A stretch of DNA of 64,000 bases from Streptomyces sp. S.PNR 29 (GTDB lineage Bacteria > Actinomycetota > Actinomycetes > Streptomycetales > Streptomycetaceae), in the NCBI RefSeq assembly GCF_030386795.1, contig NZ_JANUQM010000014.1, positions 186,001 through 250,000 on the forward strand. Reading direction: 5' to 3'. The translations under genes were made by a program, and so were the position numbers. The notes beneath the pieces are model-generated. The model searched no databases. It saw only the letters and a program-made list of their open reading frames with translations, and was not told the DNA's origin. The first letter of the stretch is position 1. The number at the start of each line of letters is the position of its first letter. Below, piece after piece: positions 51,160 to 59,843 of the stretch.

Positions 51160-52599
51160 GTGAGCACCGAGCTGCGTCGTCTGCGCAACTACATCGCCGG
51201 TGAGTTCAGGGACGCCGCCGACGGACGGACCACCGAGGTGGTCAACCCCGCGACGGGCGAGGCGTACGCGACCGCTCCGCTGTCCGGGCAGGCGGACGTG
51301 GACGCCGCCATGGCCGCAGCCGCCGCGGCCTTCCCGGGCTGGCGCGACACGACTCCGGCCGAGCGTCAGAAGGCCCTGCTGAAGATCGCGGACGCGTTCG
51401 AGGAGCGCGCCGAGGAGCTGATCGCGGCCGAGGTGGAGAACACGGGCAAGCCGGTCGGGCTGACCCGCTCCGAGGAGATCCCGCCGATGGTCGACCAGAT
51501 CCGCTTCTTCGCGGGCGCGGCGCGGATGCTGGAGGGCCGGTCGGCCGGTGAGTACATGGAGGGGATGACCTCCATGATCCGCCGCGAGCCGGTGGGCGTC
51601 TGCGCGCAGGTCGCGCCGTGGAACTACCCGATGATGATGGCCGTGTGGAAGTTCGCCCCGGCGATCGCGGCGGGCAACACGGTCGTCCTGAAGCCCTCGG
51701 ACACCACCCCGGCCTCCACGGTCCTGATCGCCGACATCGTCGGTTCGATCCTGCCGAAGGGCGTCTTCAACGTCATCTGCGGCGACCGCGAGACCGGCCG
51801 CATGATGGTCGAGCACGACACCCCGGCGATGGCCTCCATCACCGGCTCGGTCCGGGCCGGTATGCAGGTCGCCGAGTCCGCGTCCAAGGACCTCAAGCGG
51901 GTCCACCTGGAGCTGGGCGGCAAGGCCCCGGTCGTCGTCTTCGAGGACACCGACATCGCCAAGGCCGTCGAGGACATCTCCGTGGCCGGCTTCTTCAACG
52001 CCGGTCAGGACTGTACGGCCGCCTGCCGGGTCCTCGTCCACGAGGCCATCCACGACGAGTTCGTCGCCGCGCTCGCCAAGGCCGCCGCCGACACCAAGAC
52101 CGGCCAGCCCGACGACGAGGACGTCCTGTACGGGCCCCTCAACAACCCCAACCAGCTCGCCCAGGTCGAGGGCTTCATCAACCGTCTGCCGGCGCACGCG
52201 CGCGTGGAGGCCGGCGGCAAGCGCGTCGGTGACAAGGGCTTCTTCTACGCCCCGACCGTCGTCTCCGGCGTCAAGCAGGACGACGAGATCATCCAGAAGG
52301 AGGTCTTCGGCCCGGTCATCACCGTCCAGTCCTTCTCGGACGAGGACCAGGCAGTGGAGTACGCCAACGGCGTCGAGTACGCGCTGGCCTCCTCCGTGTG
52401 GACCAAGGACCACGCGCGTGCCATGCGGATGTCCAAGAAGCTCGACTTCGGCTGCGTGTGGATCAACACCCACATCCCGCTGGTCGCCGAGATGCCGCAC
52501 GGCGGCTTCAAGAAGTCCGGCTACGGCAAGGACCTGTCGGCGTACGGCTTCGACGACTACACGCGGGTCAAGCACGTGATGACGTCACTGGACGCGTAG
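51160..52599 (+). CDS. Aldehyde dehydrogenase (probable gamma-aminobutyraldehyde type)
   Basis: A 479-aa NAD(P)-dependent aldehyde dehydrogenase. Active-site Cys is in FNAGQDCTAACR and the catalytic Glu in LELGGKAP. The length and pattern fit aminobutyraldehyde/betaine-aldehyde-type enzymes. GTG 51160 after the ribosome binding site; the frame is open to 51070. Confidence 0.93.
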   Translation: MSTELRRLRNYIAGEFRDAADGRTTEVVNPATGEAYATAPLSGQADVDAAMAAAAAAFPGWRDTTPAERQKALLKIADAFEERAEELIAAEVENTGKPVGLTRSEEIPPMVDQIRFFAGAARMLEGRSAGEYMEGMTSMIRREPVGVCAQVAPWNYPMMMAVWKFAPAIAAGNTVVLKPSDTTPASTVLIADIVGSILPKGVFNVICGDRETGRMMVEHDTPAMASITGSVRAGMQVAESASKDLKRVHLELGGKAPVVVFEDTDIAKAVEDISVAGFFNAGQDCTAACRVLVHEAIHDEFVAALAKAAADTKTGQPDDEDVLYGPLNNPNQLAQVEGFINRLPAHARVEAGGKRVGDKGFFYAPTVVSGVKQDDEIIQKEVFGPVITVQSFSDEDQAVEYANGVEYALASSVWTKDHARAMRMSKKLDFGCVWINTHIPLVAEMPHGGFKKSGYGKDLSAYGFDDYTRVKHVMTSLDA

Positions 52600-53098
52600 G
52601 CCTCCGGCGGTTCAGCCGCTCTCCTCCGGCCCCGGCGAGCCGCGCCGGGGCCGGTTTGCGGCCGGGGCACGCCGGTGGACCGCGCTGCGTTCGGACGACG
52701 CGGGCCCCGGAGTCCCGCGTCGTCGTGGGCAGCCGGCTCGGCCGCCGGCTCGGCCGTCGGCGGGTGGTGGCCTGGCGGGCGGTGCTTTGCTGGGTGGCCG
52801 GCGGGAGGGCGGCGCTTGCTGGTGGCCGTCGAACGAGCGGTGCTTTTGCTGGGTGGCCGTCTGGTGGGCGATGCCTGCCCGGGTGGCGGAGACGCGGGGG
52901 TGGTTTGCCGGGTGGTGGAGTCGGCGGGGGTGGTTGGCCGGGTGGTGGAGTCGGCGGGTGTTTTGCCGGGGGGCGGAGACGCGGGTCTGGTTTGCCGGGT
53001 GGCGGCACGGTGTCGTGTGGGCGGCGGTGCGGAACGGGGAACTCCCGGCCGGGGTCGGCCGTTTGTCCGTGCGAGGGCCTGGGCGGCATGCTGCACGG
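52600..53098. repeat. Imperfect tandem repeats, no gene
   Basis: About 500 bp of G-rich DNA. Imperfect units of 25-35 bp containing GGTTTGCCGGGTGG, GGTGGAGTCGGCGGG and GGCGGAGACGCGGG follow one another at about 52770-53010. No convincing gene on either strand. The frame of the downstream gene is open through part of it, but the codons look like those of repeat DNA. Confidence 0.6.
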
Positions 53099-54289
53099 GT
53101 GCCCGAGACTCCGACGACCAGCGTCCCGTCCCGCCGGGCCCTGCTGCGCACCCTCGGGGGCGGGGCCCTGCTCGGCGCCCTCGCCGGCTGCGGCGTGCCT
53201 GCCGCGTACATCGCGCCCGGCGACCGTGCCGCCCCGGACCGCTCCGCCATCGACAAGCGTCTGACCTGGGCGAACTGGCCGCTGTACATCGACACCGACG
53301 ACGAGAACCCGAACAGCCGGCCCACACTGGAGGCGTTCGAGAGGCGCACGGGCATCTCCGTCGACTATGTCGAGGAGATCAACGACAACGACGAGTTCTT
53401 CGGCAAGATCAGCCCCGCCCTGATGAACCACCGGCAGACGGGCCGCGACCTGATCGTCATCAGTGACTGGATGTGCGCGCGGTTCGTCCGGCTGGGCTGG
53501 GTGCAGGAGATGGACCGCGCCCGCCAGCCGAACGTGACACGGTACCTGGACCCGCTGCTCACCTCGCCCGCCTTCGACCCCGGCCGCACGTTCACGGTGC
53601 CGTGGCAGTCCGGCATCACCGGCATCGCGTACAACCGCCGCAAGCTGGGCCGGGAGATACGCCATGTCTCCGACCTGTGGGCGAGCGACCTGAAGGGCCG
53701 GGTCACCCTCCTCTCCGGCCTGGACGAGGCGTTCGCGCTGCTCATGCAGGGCAACGGCGTGGACATCACCCGCTGGACGGCGGACGACTTCCACACCGTC
53801 TGCGACCAGGTCGAACGGCACGTCCGCAGCGGGCAGATACGGCGCTTCACCGGCAACGACTACACCAAGGACCTGGTCGGCGGCGACGTCCTGGCCTGCC
53901 AGGCGTACTCGGGGGACGTGATCCAGCTCCAGGCGGACAACCCCGACATCCGGTTCGTCGTGCCCGAGGAGGGCGCCGAGCTGTGGGCCGAATCCCTGAT
54001 GATCCCGAACCTGGCCCGCCACAAGGCGAACGCCGAGCGCCTCATCGACTACTACTACCGGCCCGAGGTCGCCGCCGAACTGGCCGCCTGGGTGAACTAC
54101 GTGTGCCCGGTCCCGGCCGCACAGGACGTGCTCGCCTCCGCCGAGGACCGGGAGACCGCGGCCCTGGCCGAGGACCCGCTGATCTTCCCGGACGCGGCGA
54201 TGCGGGAACGGCTCGCGATCGCGCGGGACATCACGGCGGGGGAGCGGAGTCAGTTCGCGAAGCGGTGGAACGGCATCGTGGGGATGTGA
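53099..54289 (+). CDS. potD: Spermidine/putrescine-binding lipoprotein (PotD-like)
   Basis: A 396-aa binding protein with a Tat-type N-terminus (SRRALLRTL) and lipobox LAGCG (about residue 30). The mature chain has LTWANWPLYIDTDDENP and GIAYNRRKLGREIRHVSDLW, as in PotD/PotF-type proteins. No permease or ATPase gene follows. GTG 53099 (V-PETPTTSVPSRR) starts the signal peptide. Its last 59 bp overlap a convergent gene. Confidence 0.85.
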   Translation: MPETPTTSVPSRRALLRTLGGGALLGALAGCGVPAAYIAPGDRAAPDRSAIDKRLTWANWPLYIDTDDENPNSRPTLEAFERRTGISVDYVEEINDNDEFFGKISPALMNHRQTGRDLIVISDWMCARFVRLGWVQEMDRARQPNVTRYLDPLLTSPAFDPGRTFTVPWQSGITGIAYNRRKLGREIRHVSDLWASDLKGRVTLLSGLDEAFALLMQGNGVDITRWTADDFHTVCDQVERHVRSGQIRRFTGNDYTKDLVGGDVLACQAYSGDVIQLQADNPDIRFVVPEEGAELWAESLMIPNLARHKANAERLIDYYYRPEVAAELAAWVNYVCPVPAAQDVLASAEDRETAALAEDPLIFPDAAMRERLAIARDITAGERSQFAKRWNGIVGM

Positions 54290-55232
54290 CGCGGTCGAGG
54301 TCCCCCTGATTCACCACTCCGAACGGAATGTGGACGCTCGGAGTGGTCTGGGAGGTGCCCCTGAGGTGGCTCTCCTGGTCGTCGAAGAAGATGTGCGGCC
54401 TCAGTACGTCCATGATCGAGCTCTTGTCGACGCCACCGAGGAAGAAGGCGTCGTTGACGGTCACGCCCCAGTTGCCGAGGCTCAGTACGGCTCGCTCGTG
54501 TGCGGGTGCGCCGCGTGCCGTGACGATGGACACGCGGACGCGGTTCACGTAGGTCTCGTCCTCCCGGCGCCGTTCCTCCTCCCTGCGCTGCAGCTTGTTG
54601 ATCTCGCGCAGGAAGTCGCGGAGCGGGCCCGCGTCGTGCGGAGTGGTGACGTTCAGGGTCTCGTGGGCGCGGAAGCCCTCGATGCCGTCCTGCCGGAACA
54701 CCCGCTCCGACTCGTCGTCGGCCAGAACGCCGTCGAAGTCGAAGGCGATCCGCAGGTCCCTGTCCCCGGGGTCGTCGGCCACGGCGGCACCGAGGACCCG
54801 GCCCGCCGGCAGACCCGCGGCGACGGCCTCCCGGACGTCGTTCGCGTCCGCCGACAGGAACAGCGACATGTGCAGCGCGCGCATGAACGTGTACGGTGCC
54901 CGGCCCTGCATGAAGACGGCGCGGCTTATGGGCAGGCCATGAGACGTGATGGAACGCATGACCCGAAGTCCCGTGTCGGGGTCGTTGCGGGACAGGATGA
55001 TCACTTCGACCAGCGGGTCGTCCTCGGGGTTCAGGTCGTTCAGCGACAGGATGCGGCGAATGAAGGGGAAGGCGACTCCCGGCCGGAGGGTGTTGTCCAG
55101 GTTGTCCCGCTGATAGACGCGATAGCCCGCCTCGCCTTCCGCCCGGAACACGGCATCGGACTCATCGAGGTCGAACAGAGCGCTGGAGGCGACTCCGATG
55201 ACCAACCGGTTCTCCAGGCTGTAGGGCGGCAC
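54231..55232 (-). CDS. Cytosolic 5'-nucleotidase (cN-I-like)
   Basis: A 333-aa protein of the 5'-nucleotidase (NT5C1-type) family, containing LRIAFDFDGVLADDESERVF, the DxDx(V/T) HAD motif, and VRVSIVTARGAPAHERAV. It would dephosphorylate nucleoside monophosphates. GTG 55232 is preferred over the ATG at 55271 because GAGGGGAG lies 5-12 bp before it. The C-terminus overlaps potD. Confidence 0.78.
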   Translation of the reverse strand: MPPYSLENRLVIGVASSALFDLDESDAVFRAEGEAGYRVYQRDNLDNTLRPGVAFPFIRRILSLNDLNPEDDPLVEVIILSRNDPDTGLRVMRSITSHGLPISRAVFMQGRAPYTFMRALHMSLFLSADANDVREAVAAGLPAGRVLGAAVADDPGDRDLRIAFDFDGVLADDESERVFRQDGIEGFRAHETLNVTTPHDAGPLRDFLREINKLQRREEERRREDETYVNRVRVSIVTARGAPAHERAVLSLGNWGVTVNDAFFLGGVDKSSIMDVLRPHIFFDDQESHLRGTSQTTPSVHIPFGVVNQGDLDRVTSPRCRSTASRTDSAPPP

Positions 55233-55317
55233 GGTCACTCCCCTCGGGTGAGCCCTGCGGATCGCAGTCATGGCTACCCCGCCGAACCGCCCTTCACCGA
55301 CGCTCCTGACAGCGCGC

Positions 55318-56187
55318 CTAGGCCGCGAGTTCCTTGGTGATGCGTTCCAGCATGAACGCCGAGGACTCGCGGGCCCGTTCCTCCCAGGCGAAGACGCAGG
55401 AGGTGGCGACGCCGTCGAAGTTCAGCTCGCGCAGGGTGCCGAAGAAGGCGTCCCAGTCGACCTCGCCCTGGCCGATGTCCAGGTGCTGGTGGATACGGGC
55501 CGGCGTGCCGGGCGGGTTGAGGATGTAGCGCAGGCCGGAGGAGCCCTTGTGGTTGAAGGAGTCGGCGATGTGCACGTGCTGGAGCTTGTCCCCGGCGTAC
55601 CGCATCATCGCGGCGATGTCCGCGCCGACCTCCGAGGTGCCCGAGAGGTGGAAGGAGTGCGGAGCGCAGTAGAGGTAGTTCACCCAGGGCTTGTTGATGG
55701 CGCGGACGAGGTCGACGGCGGGGGTGTTCTCCTCGCAGAAGTCGTCCGGGTGGGCCTCCAGGTTGAGGGCGATGCCCTCCCGCTCGAACAGCGGCAGCAG
55801 CTCCTCCATGGACCGCCAGAAGGCGGCCTCGCTCTCGGCGGCGCGCTCGGGGCGGCCGTTGAACTCCGAGTTCATCAGCGGGCATTCGAGGTCGGCGGTG
55901 ATCTCGATCATCCGCTTCCAGTAGCGGACGGCGGCCTGCCGCTCCGTCTCGTCCGGCGAGGACCACTTGTAGAGGGGGAGCACGGAGGACAGCTGAACGC
56001 CGTGCGTGCGCAGGGACTTCTTCAGCGCGGCGACGCGCTCGTCGTCGGCCCGCGGGTGGAGGAAGAACGGCATGAAGTCCGGGCGCGGGGACAACTCGAT
56101 GTACTCGTAGCCGAGTTCGGCGACGGTGCGCACCATGTCGTCCATCGGCAGGGCGCGGAACATGTACGGGTCGAGAGCGATCTTCAT
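55318..56187 (-). CDS. Sugar phosphate isomerase/epimerase (TIM barrel, AP endonuclease 2-like)
   Basis: A 289-aa protein starting MKIALDPYMFRALPMDDMVR, with the AP-endonuclease-2/xylose isomerase-like TIM barrel (LNLEAHPDDFCEENTP, HVHIADSFN and WDAFFGTL). Last gene of the four-gene operon and coupled to the Gfo/Idh gene. A role as inosose isomerase or dehydratase is inferred. Confidence 0.87.
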   Translation of the reverse strand: MKIALDPYMFRALPMDDMVRTVAELGYEYIELSPRPDFMPFFLHPRADDERVAALKKSLRTHGVQLSSVLPLYKWSSPDETERQAAVRYWKRMIEITADLECPLMNSEFNGRPERAAESEAAFWRSMEELLPLFEREGIALNLEAHPDDFCEENTPAVDLVRAINKPWVNYLYCAPHSFHLSGTSEVGADIAAMMRYAGDKLQHVHIADSFNHKGSSGLRYILNPPGTPARIHQHLDIGQGEVDWDAFFGTLRELNFDGVATSCVFAWEERARESSAFMLERITKELAA

Positions 56188-57203
56188 GCGGTGCCTCCGT
56201 AGAAGGCGGGTCGGGGCTTCATGTCGACGGTGACGACGGTGCCGTCGGACTCCAGGGAGCGGACGGCGGCGTCGGTGATGACGGTGGCGGCGTAGCCGTC
56301 CCAGGCGGACGGTCCGGTGGGCTCGGCGCCGGTGGCGACCGTGGCGACCCACTCGCGGAACTCGGTGTCGAAGGCGTCCGCGAACCGGCCCTTCCAGTCC
56401 TGCAGGACGGCGGTGCCGTGCCGTCCGGCGCTGCGGACCCCGACGGCGGCCGGGTCGGGGAGGCGGACCAGGCCCTCCTCGCCGACGGCTTCGCACTGGA
56501 TGTCGTAGCCGTACTGGCAGTTGACGAAGACCTCAAGGTCGATGCGGACGCCGCTCGCGGTCTCGAAGTACATCAGCTGCGGATCCTTGAGGTGGTCGAA
56601 CCGCTTGCTCGTGGCGCGCGGGGTGATCACCTGGGCGGAGACGATCTCGTCGTCCAGCAGCCAGCGCAGTACGTCGATCTCGTGCACGGCCGTGTCCTGC
56701 GCGGCCATGGCGGAGTGGTACGAGTCCGGGACGGTCGGGTTGCGGTGCGCGCAGTGCACGATCAGCGGGGTGCCGATCGATCCGGAGGCGATGACCTCCT
56801 TCATCTGGCGGTACCCGGCGTCGAAGCGGCGCATGAAGCCGACCTGGACCAGGCGGCGGCCGCGGGCGCGTTCGGCGTCGACGATGCGGAGGCAGTCCTC
56901 GGCGGTGGTGGCGAGGGGCTTCTCGCAGAACACCGGCTTGCCGGCCGCGACGGCGCCCAGGACGTGCTCGGCGTGCGTGGGGCCCCAGGACGTGACGAGA
57001 ACGGCGTCCACATCGGGGGAGCCGATCAGGTCGGCGCCGGTCGGCAGGGCGGTGGCGCCGACGCCGGCGGCCACCTCGGCGGCGCGGGCCGCGTCGATGT
57101 CGGTGACGGCGGTGACCTGTGCCCCCGTGACGACCTCGGTGAGTCGTCGTATGTGGTCCTGGCCGATCATTCCGGCGCCGATGACACCTACACGTACGGT
57201 CAT
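56184..57203 (-). CDS. iolG: Gfo/Idh/MocA oxidoreductase, inositol 2-dehydrogenase-like
   Basis: A 339-aa NAD(P)-binding dehydrogenase. The Rossmann fold is VRVGVIGAGMIGQDHIRRL, the conserved EKP is in VFCEKPLATTAEDC and the catalytic His is near DTAVHEIDVLRWLLDDE. It resembles myo-inositol 2-dehydrogenases, and the neighbours (inositol-type transporter, TIM-barrel isomerases) agree. The exact substrate (inositol or another polyol) is not proven. Confidence 0.85.
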   Translation of the reverse strand: MTVRVGVIGAGMIGQDHIRRLTEVVTGAQVTAVTDIDAARAAEVAAGVGATALPTGADLIGSPDVDAVLVTSWGPTHAEHVLGAVAAGKPVFCEKPLATTAEDCLRIVDAERARGRRLVQVGFMRRFDAGYRQMKEVIASGSIGTPLIVHCAHRNPTVPDSYHSAMAAQDTAVHEIDVLRWLLDDEIVSAQVITPRATSKRFDHLKDPQLMYFETASGVRIDLEVFVNCQYGYDIQCEAVGEEGLVRLPDPAAVGVRSAGRHGTAVLQDWKGRFADAFDTEFREWVATVATGAEPTGPSAWDGYAATVITDAAVRSLESDGTVVTVDMKPRPAFYGGTA

Positions 57204-57225
57204 GGTCGAGTCCTTCAGACAGTGG

Positions 57226-58647
57226 TCAGGAGAAGCGGGCGCGGAGTTCGGCTTCGAGGGTTTCGAGCGAGCGGCCCTTGGTCTCGGGGACGTAGAGCTT
57301 GACGAAGGCGAGCGAGAGGACGCCCGCCACCACGAACAGGAAGAAGGTGTTGGAGATCCCGATCCCGGAGACCAGGGACGGGAAGACCAGGCCGATGACG
57401 AAGTTCGTCAGCCACAGCACGACGGCCGCGACGCCCATGCCGAAACCGCGCATCCGCATCGGGAAGATCTCCGACAGCATCAGCCAGGTCACCGGCGAGA
57501 TCGCGCCCTGCTGGAAGGCGAGGAAGGTGACCGTCATGGCGAGCACCGCGTAGGCGCGGCCGTCACCGGAGGGCAGTACGAGGGAGAAGACACCGATCAG
57601 CAGCAGTGCGGCGGTGGTGCCGATCTGGCCGGTCATCAGCATCGGGCGGCGGTTGACCCGGCCGAGCAGCCAGATGCCCACGAAGGTGGCCAGCACCGAG
57701 ATCACACCGTTGGCGATGTTCGCGGTGAGGGCGCTGTCCGAGGCGAAGCCGGCGTCGGTGAGGATCTGGGTGCCGTAGTACATGATCGTGTTGACGCCGG
57801 TGATCTGCTGCACGATCGCGATGCCGAAGCCGACGAACATCAGCTTGCGCACCCACGGCGTGGCCTTCATGTCCTGCCAGCCGCCCAGCTTCTCCTGCGC
57901 CTCCTTGACGGCGAGCGCGGAGACCTCCGCCAGCTCGGCCTCGGCCCGCTGCCGGGACCGCACCTGCCTGAGGACGTCCAGGGCCTCACCGAAACGGGTC
58001 TTGGAGGCCAGCCAGCGCGGGCTCTCCGGCATCACCAGCATGCCGAACCAGAGCACGACGGCCGGGAGCGTGGCGATCACCAGCATCCAGCGCCAGACGC
58101 CACCGGACTCGCCGCCCACCCGCGCGATGATCGCGTTCGAGGTGAAGGCCAGCAACTGCCCACTGACGATCATGAGTTCGTTGCGGGTGACCAGCGCGCC
58201 GCGCCGTTCGGCGGGGGAGACCTCCGCGAGATAGACCGGCACCGTCACCGAGGCACCGCCGACCGCGAGGCCCAGCACGAAGCGCGCCACGACCATGACC
58301 GCGGTGTTCGGCGCGAGCGTGCAGCCCAGCGCGCCGATGAAGAACACCACCGCGAGGGTGAGGATCGTACGGCGCCGGCCGCGCGCGTCCGACAGTCGGC
58401 CTCCGCACACGGCGCCCAGCGCGGCGCCGAGCAGGAGCGAGCTGGTGACCATGCCCTCGGTGACCGGGGTCAGACCGAGGTCGTCCGTCATGTACGGCAG
58501 GGCGCCGTTGATGACGCCGGTGTCGTAGCCGAAGAGGAGTCCGCCGAAGGTGGCGATGACGGTGATGAGCCGCAGCCGCCGGGAGACGGACGGCGGCGCG
58601 TCGTCCGTGACCGTGGTGGCCTGTGTCGTTTCGTCCCTGACGTCCAT
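57226..58647 (-). CDS. MFS sugar/inositol transporter
   Basis: A 473-aa major facilitator with 12 helices. The sugar-porter motifs are DARGRRRT (between helices 2 and 3), PESPRWLASKTR (central loop) and PETKGRSLE (C-terminus). It is the sugar/inositol proton symporter type (IolT-like). It lies inside the operon controlled by the adjacent LacI protein. Confidence 0.92.
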   Translation of the reverse strand: MDVRDETTQATTVTDDAPPSVSRRLRLITVIATFGGLLFGYDTGVINGALPYMTDDLGLTPVTEGMVTSSLLLGAALGAVCGGRLSDARGRRRTILTLAVVFFIGALGCTLAPNTAVMVVARFVLGLAVGGASVTVPVYLAEVSPAERRGALVTRNELMIVSGQLLAFTSNAIIARVGGESGGVWRWMLVIATLPAVVLWFGMLVMPESPRWLASKTRFGEALDVLRQVRSRQRAEAELAEVSALAVKEAQEKLGGWQDMKATPWVRKLMFVGFGIAIVQQITGVNTIMYYGTQILTDAGFASDSALTANIANGVISVLATFVGIWLLGRVNRRPMLMTGQIGTTAALLLIGVFSLVLPSGDGRAYAVLAMTVTFLAFQQGAISPVTWLMLSEIFPMRMRGFGMGVAAVVLWLTNFVIGLVFPSLVSGIGISNTFFLFVVAGVLSLAFVKLYVPETKGRSLETLEAELRARFS

Positions 58648-58656
58648 GGGCGCCTC

Positions 58657-59607
58657 CTACCGTGCGAGAGTCGGACGGCGGGTACCCGTCAGCCCGCAGC
58701 CGGCCAGGTGCTCACGGGTGCTGACCGCGATGGGCAGCGGCACGTCGGGAGCGCACGGGTACAGGTCCTGCTCGACGATCACGAACAACTCGGCGTCGAG
58801 GGTGGAGAGTTCGGCCACCACGTCGGCCGGGTTCGGCACGCCCGCCGGAGGCGAGACGCACACCCCGCGCTTGACGGCCTCGCCGAAGGAGAGGTCCTCG
58901 GCGGCGACCTGGGCCAGGATCTCGGGGTCCATCTGCTTGATGTGGACGTAGCCGACGCGCTCGCCGAACCGCCGGATCAGGTCGAGGTTGTCGCCGCCGC
59001 CGTAGGCCACGTGCCCGGTGTCCAGGCAGAGGTTGGTGTAGCGGGAGTCCGACTCGTTCAGCAGCCGCTCGATCTCCGGCTGCGTCTGGATGTGGCTGTC
59101 GGCGTGCGGATGGATGACCAGGCGTACGTCGTACTCCTCCAGGAGCAGCTTGCCCAGCCGGTCGGCGGCCCGGCCGAAGCCCGCCCACTGCTCGGCGGTC
59201 AGCTCGGGCGACTCGGTGAACGCGCCGGTCTTCTCGTCCCGGTACATGGGCGGGATGAGCACCAGGTGGTGCGCTCCCGCGGCGGCGGTCAGCGAGGCCA
59301 CCTGCCGGACGTGGGCGAGCATCTCCTCCCACGCCTCCGGCCGGTGCAGCGCGCCGAACGCGGTGCCACCGGAGACCTGCAGCCCACGGGAGTCCAGCTC
59401 TTCCTTCAGCCGCTGCGGATCGGTGGGGAGGTAGCCGTACGGCCCGAGCTCCAGCCAGCGGTAACCGGCCGCCGCGAGTTCGTCGAGGAAGCGGGTGTAC
59501 GGCACCTGGTGCTCGTCCTCGGGGAACCAGACCCCCCAGGAGTCGGGGGCCGAGCCGAGGCACAGGTTGCCCGCGATCGTGCGGAGTGGGGTTGGCGCCG
59601 TTGCCAT
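58657..59607 (-). CDS. iolE: TIM-barrel protein, inosose dehydratase-like (IolE family)
   Basis: A 316-aa TIM-barrel protein resembling IolE: LGSAPDSWGVWFPEDEHQVP near residues 17-36, VIHPHADSHIQT and NLCLDTGHVAYGGG. It is the first gene of the operon, 50 bp downstream of the operator. Annotation as inosose dehydratase is likely but not proven. Confidence 0.85.
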   Translation of the reverse strand: MATAPTPLRTIAGNLCLGSAPDSWGVWFPEDEHQVPYTRFLDELAAAGYRWLELGPYGYLPTDPQRLKEELDSRGLQVSGGTAFGALHRPEAWEEMLAHVRQVASLTAAAGAHHLVLIPPMYRDEKTGAFTESPELTAEQWAGFGRAADRLGKLLLEEYDVRLVIHPHADSHIQTQPEIERLLNESDSRYTNLCLDTGHVAYGGGDNLDLIRRFGERVGYVHIKQMDPEILAQVAAEDLSFGEAVKRGVCVSPPAGVPNPADVVAELSTLDAELFVIVEQDLYPCAPDVPLPIAVSTREHLAGCGLTGTRRPTLAR

Positions 59608-59658
59608 GGTGTGTCCTTTGCGGAGAGGGGCAGGGACGACCAGGAGGTATCGCGCTCT

Positions 59659-59710
59659 ACTAGCGCGCTCTAGTCCGAGTACGATGACCCCTGTCCAAAT
59701 GTCATGTCAA
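59659..59710 (-). promoter_or_regulatory. Operon promoter and LacI-type operator (copy 1)
   Basis: On the minus strand TTGACA (59705-59710) and TCATCG (59682-59687) with a 17-bp spacer. The operator ACTAGCGCGCTCTAGT lies at 59659-59674, between -10 and the first gene. An identical operator is at 62032-62047. Confidence 0.7.
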
Positions 59711-59743
59711 TAGCTTGTTGCCGGGAGATTTCGCGTCCGCCCG

Positions 59744-59813
59744 CTAGGGTCTGTCTGACAAATTCCCGTCGTCCGTCCGCGGGGCAGGCGGGAATTTGTC
59801 AGACAGGCCCTAG
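59744..59813. mobile_element. MITE-like inverted repeat flanked by CTAG
   Basis: Two 24-bp arms (59745-59768 and 59789-59812, one mismatch) around a 20-bp spacer, with CTAG at both ends (59744-59747 and 59810-59813), which may be a target duplication. Arms contain GTCTGTCTGACAAATTCCCG. No coding capacity. It lies in the promoter region of the LacI-type regulator. Confidence 0.7.
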
Positions 59814-59843
59814 GGTGGGCGCCGTCGGAGGGTGGGTGCACTG

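Noticed and set aside
56521..59673. A plus-strand open frame of about 1050 codons antisense to the catabolic operon
   Set aside because: Antisense shadow of well-recognised enzymes and a transporter.
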